DNA from: Silene noctiflora
Taxonomy: Eukaryota; Streptophyta; Magnoliopsida; Caryophyllales; Caryophyllaceae
Length of the DNA: 30,246 nucleotides
Assembly: GCA_009801015.1 (NCBI GenBank)
Contig: VHZZ01000132.1
Location: 275,177-305,422 of the forward strand
Direction: 5' to 3'
Under the pieces are notes generated by a model, which saw nothing but the letters and a program-made list of their open reading frames with translations, searched no databases and had not been told where the DNA came from. The position numbers were made by a program, and so were the translations under genes. This document shows positions 30,152-30,246 of this stretch, piece by piece. Positions within the stretch are counted from its first letter, which is position 1; every line of letters starts with the position of its first letter.

Positions 30152-30246
30152 TGATGTGAAAAAAGTTTAATACCGCAAGTGCACGGTGTTTTTGTAGCAC
30201 TTTGAGGGTCGAATCACGGGGAGCGCAATGCACTACTAGTAGATTT
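30152..30246 (-). mobile_element. End of a minus-strand LTR running off the window
   Basis: Read on the minus strand, the segment has a GATTCGACCC-type block, GTGCACTTGCGG, and an end CACATCA at 30152. From memory, this order is typical of the U5 end of Tat/Athila-type plant LTRs, often with CTTGCGG near the terminus. The rest lies outside the window, so the length and target duplication cannot be checked. Confidence 0.5.

Overview
This is plant nuclear DNA. It is AT-rich, is dominated by decayed retrotransposon and MITE sequence, and holds one clear protein-coding gene with GT-AG introns. The LTR types, the Stowaway element and the pectate lyase point to a eudicot. The mix looks to me like Caryophyllales, but that is an impression from repeat style and was not tested. 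Most short open frames in the window are chance.

The gene is an apparently intact four-exon pectate lyase (23883-26601, + strand, 405 residues). It has a signal peptide, a TATA box about 170 bases upstream of its ATG, and all family catalytic motifs. It should encode a secreted, calcium-dependent enzyme that cleaves de-esterified pectin in the cell wall. No second gene was found that works with it.

From left to right: 1-620 is the 3' internal tail of a Ty3/gypsy-type element, with a polypurine tract that runs into its 3' LTR (621-1898). That LTR appears to be inserted in a minus-strand LTR-like element (about 1899-3243). From 3.2 to 8 kb lie LTR-like fragments, a 303-bp tandem duplication, a copia-type LTR on the minus strand (6212-6755) and two fold-back elements. 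From 8.3 to 17.9 kb I see a SINE-like remnant, several hairpins, a three-unit repeat and a compound fold-back at 16.5 kb, but no convincing gene. A textbook Stowaway MITE sits at 17922-18129. A 41-bp-period minisatellite (18468-20173) is split by a solo LTR (18789-20121) with a perfect 5-bp target duplication. A minus-strand LTR-like piece (20230-21005) and a third LTR (21006-22206) follow. A GC-rich block (22915-23515) lies just upstream of the pectate lyase promoter. After the gene come degenerate AT-rich DNA, a fold-back element near 28.7-29.1 kb, and the edge of another minus-strand LTR at 30152.

The most interesting signal is in the three related LTRs. Each ends in the same two-hairpin module: a 5-bp CTCGG/CCGAG stem capped by GTAA, GAAA or GCAA (all GNRA tetraloops), then a long stem whose 3' arm is the LTR terminus. 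The arms differ between copies but stay paired, including G-U pairs that make sense only in the sense RNA. Near their left ends the same LTRs carry CTCGRYCGAG-type palindromic decamers, spaced about 19-21 bp in two of the three copies. These look like conserved regulatory and structural parts of one retrotransposon lineage. I found no CRISPR, rRNA or convincing tRNA gene.
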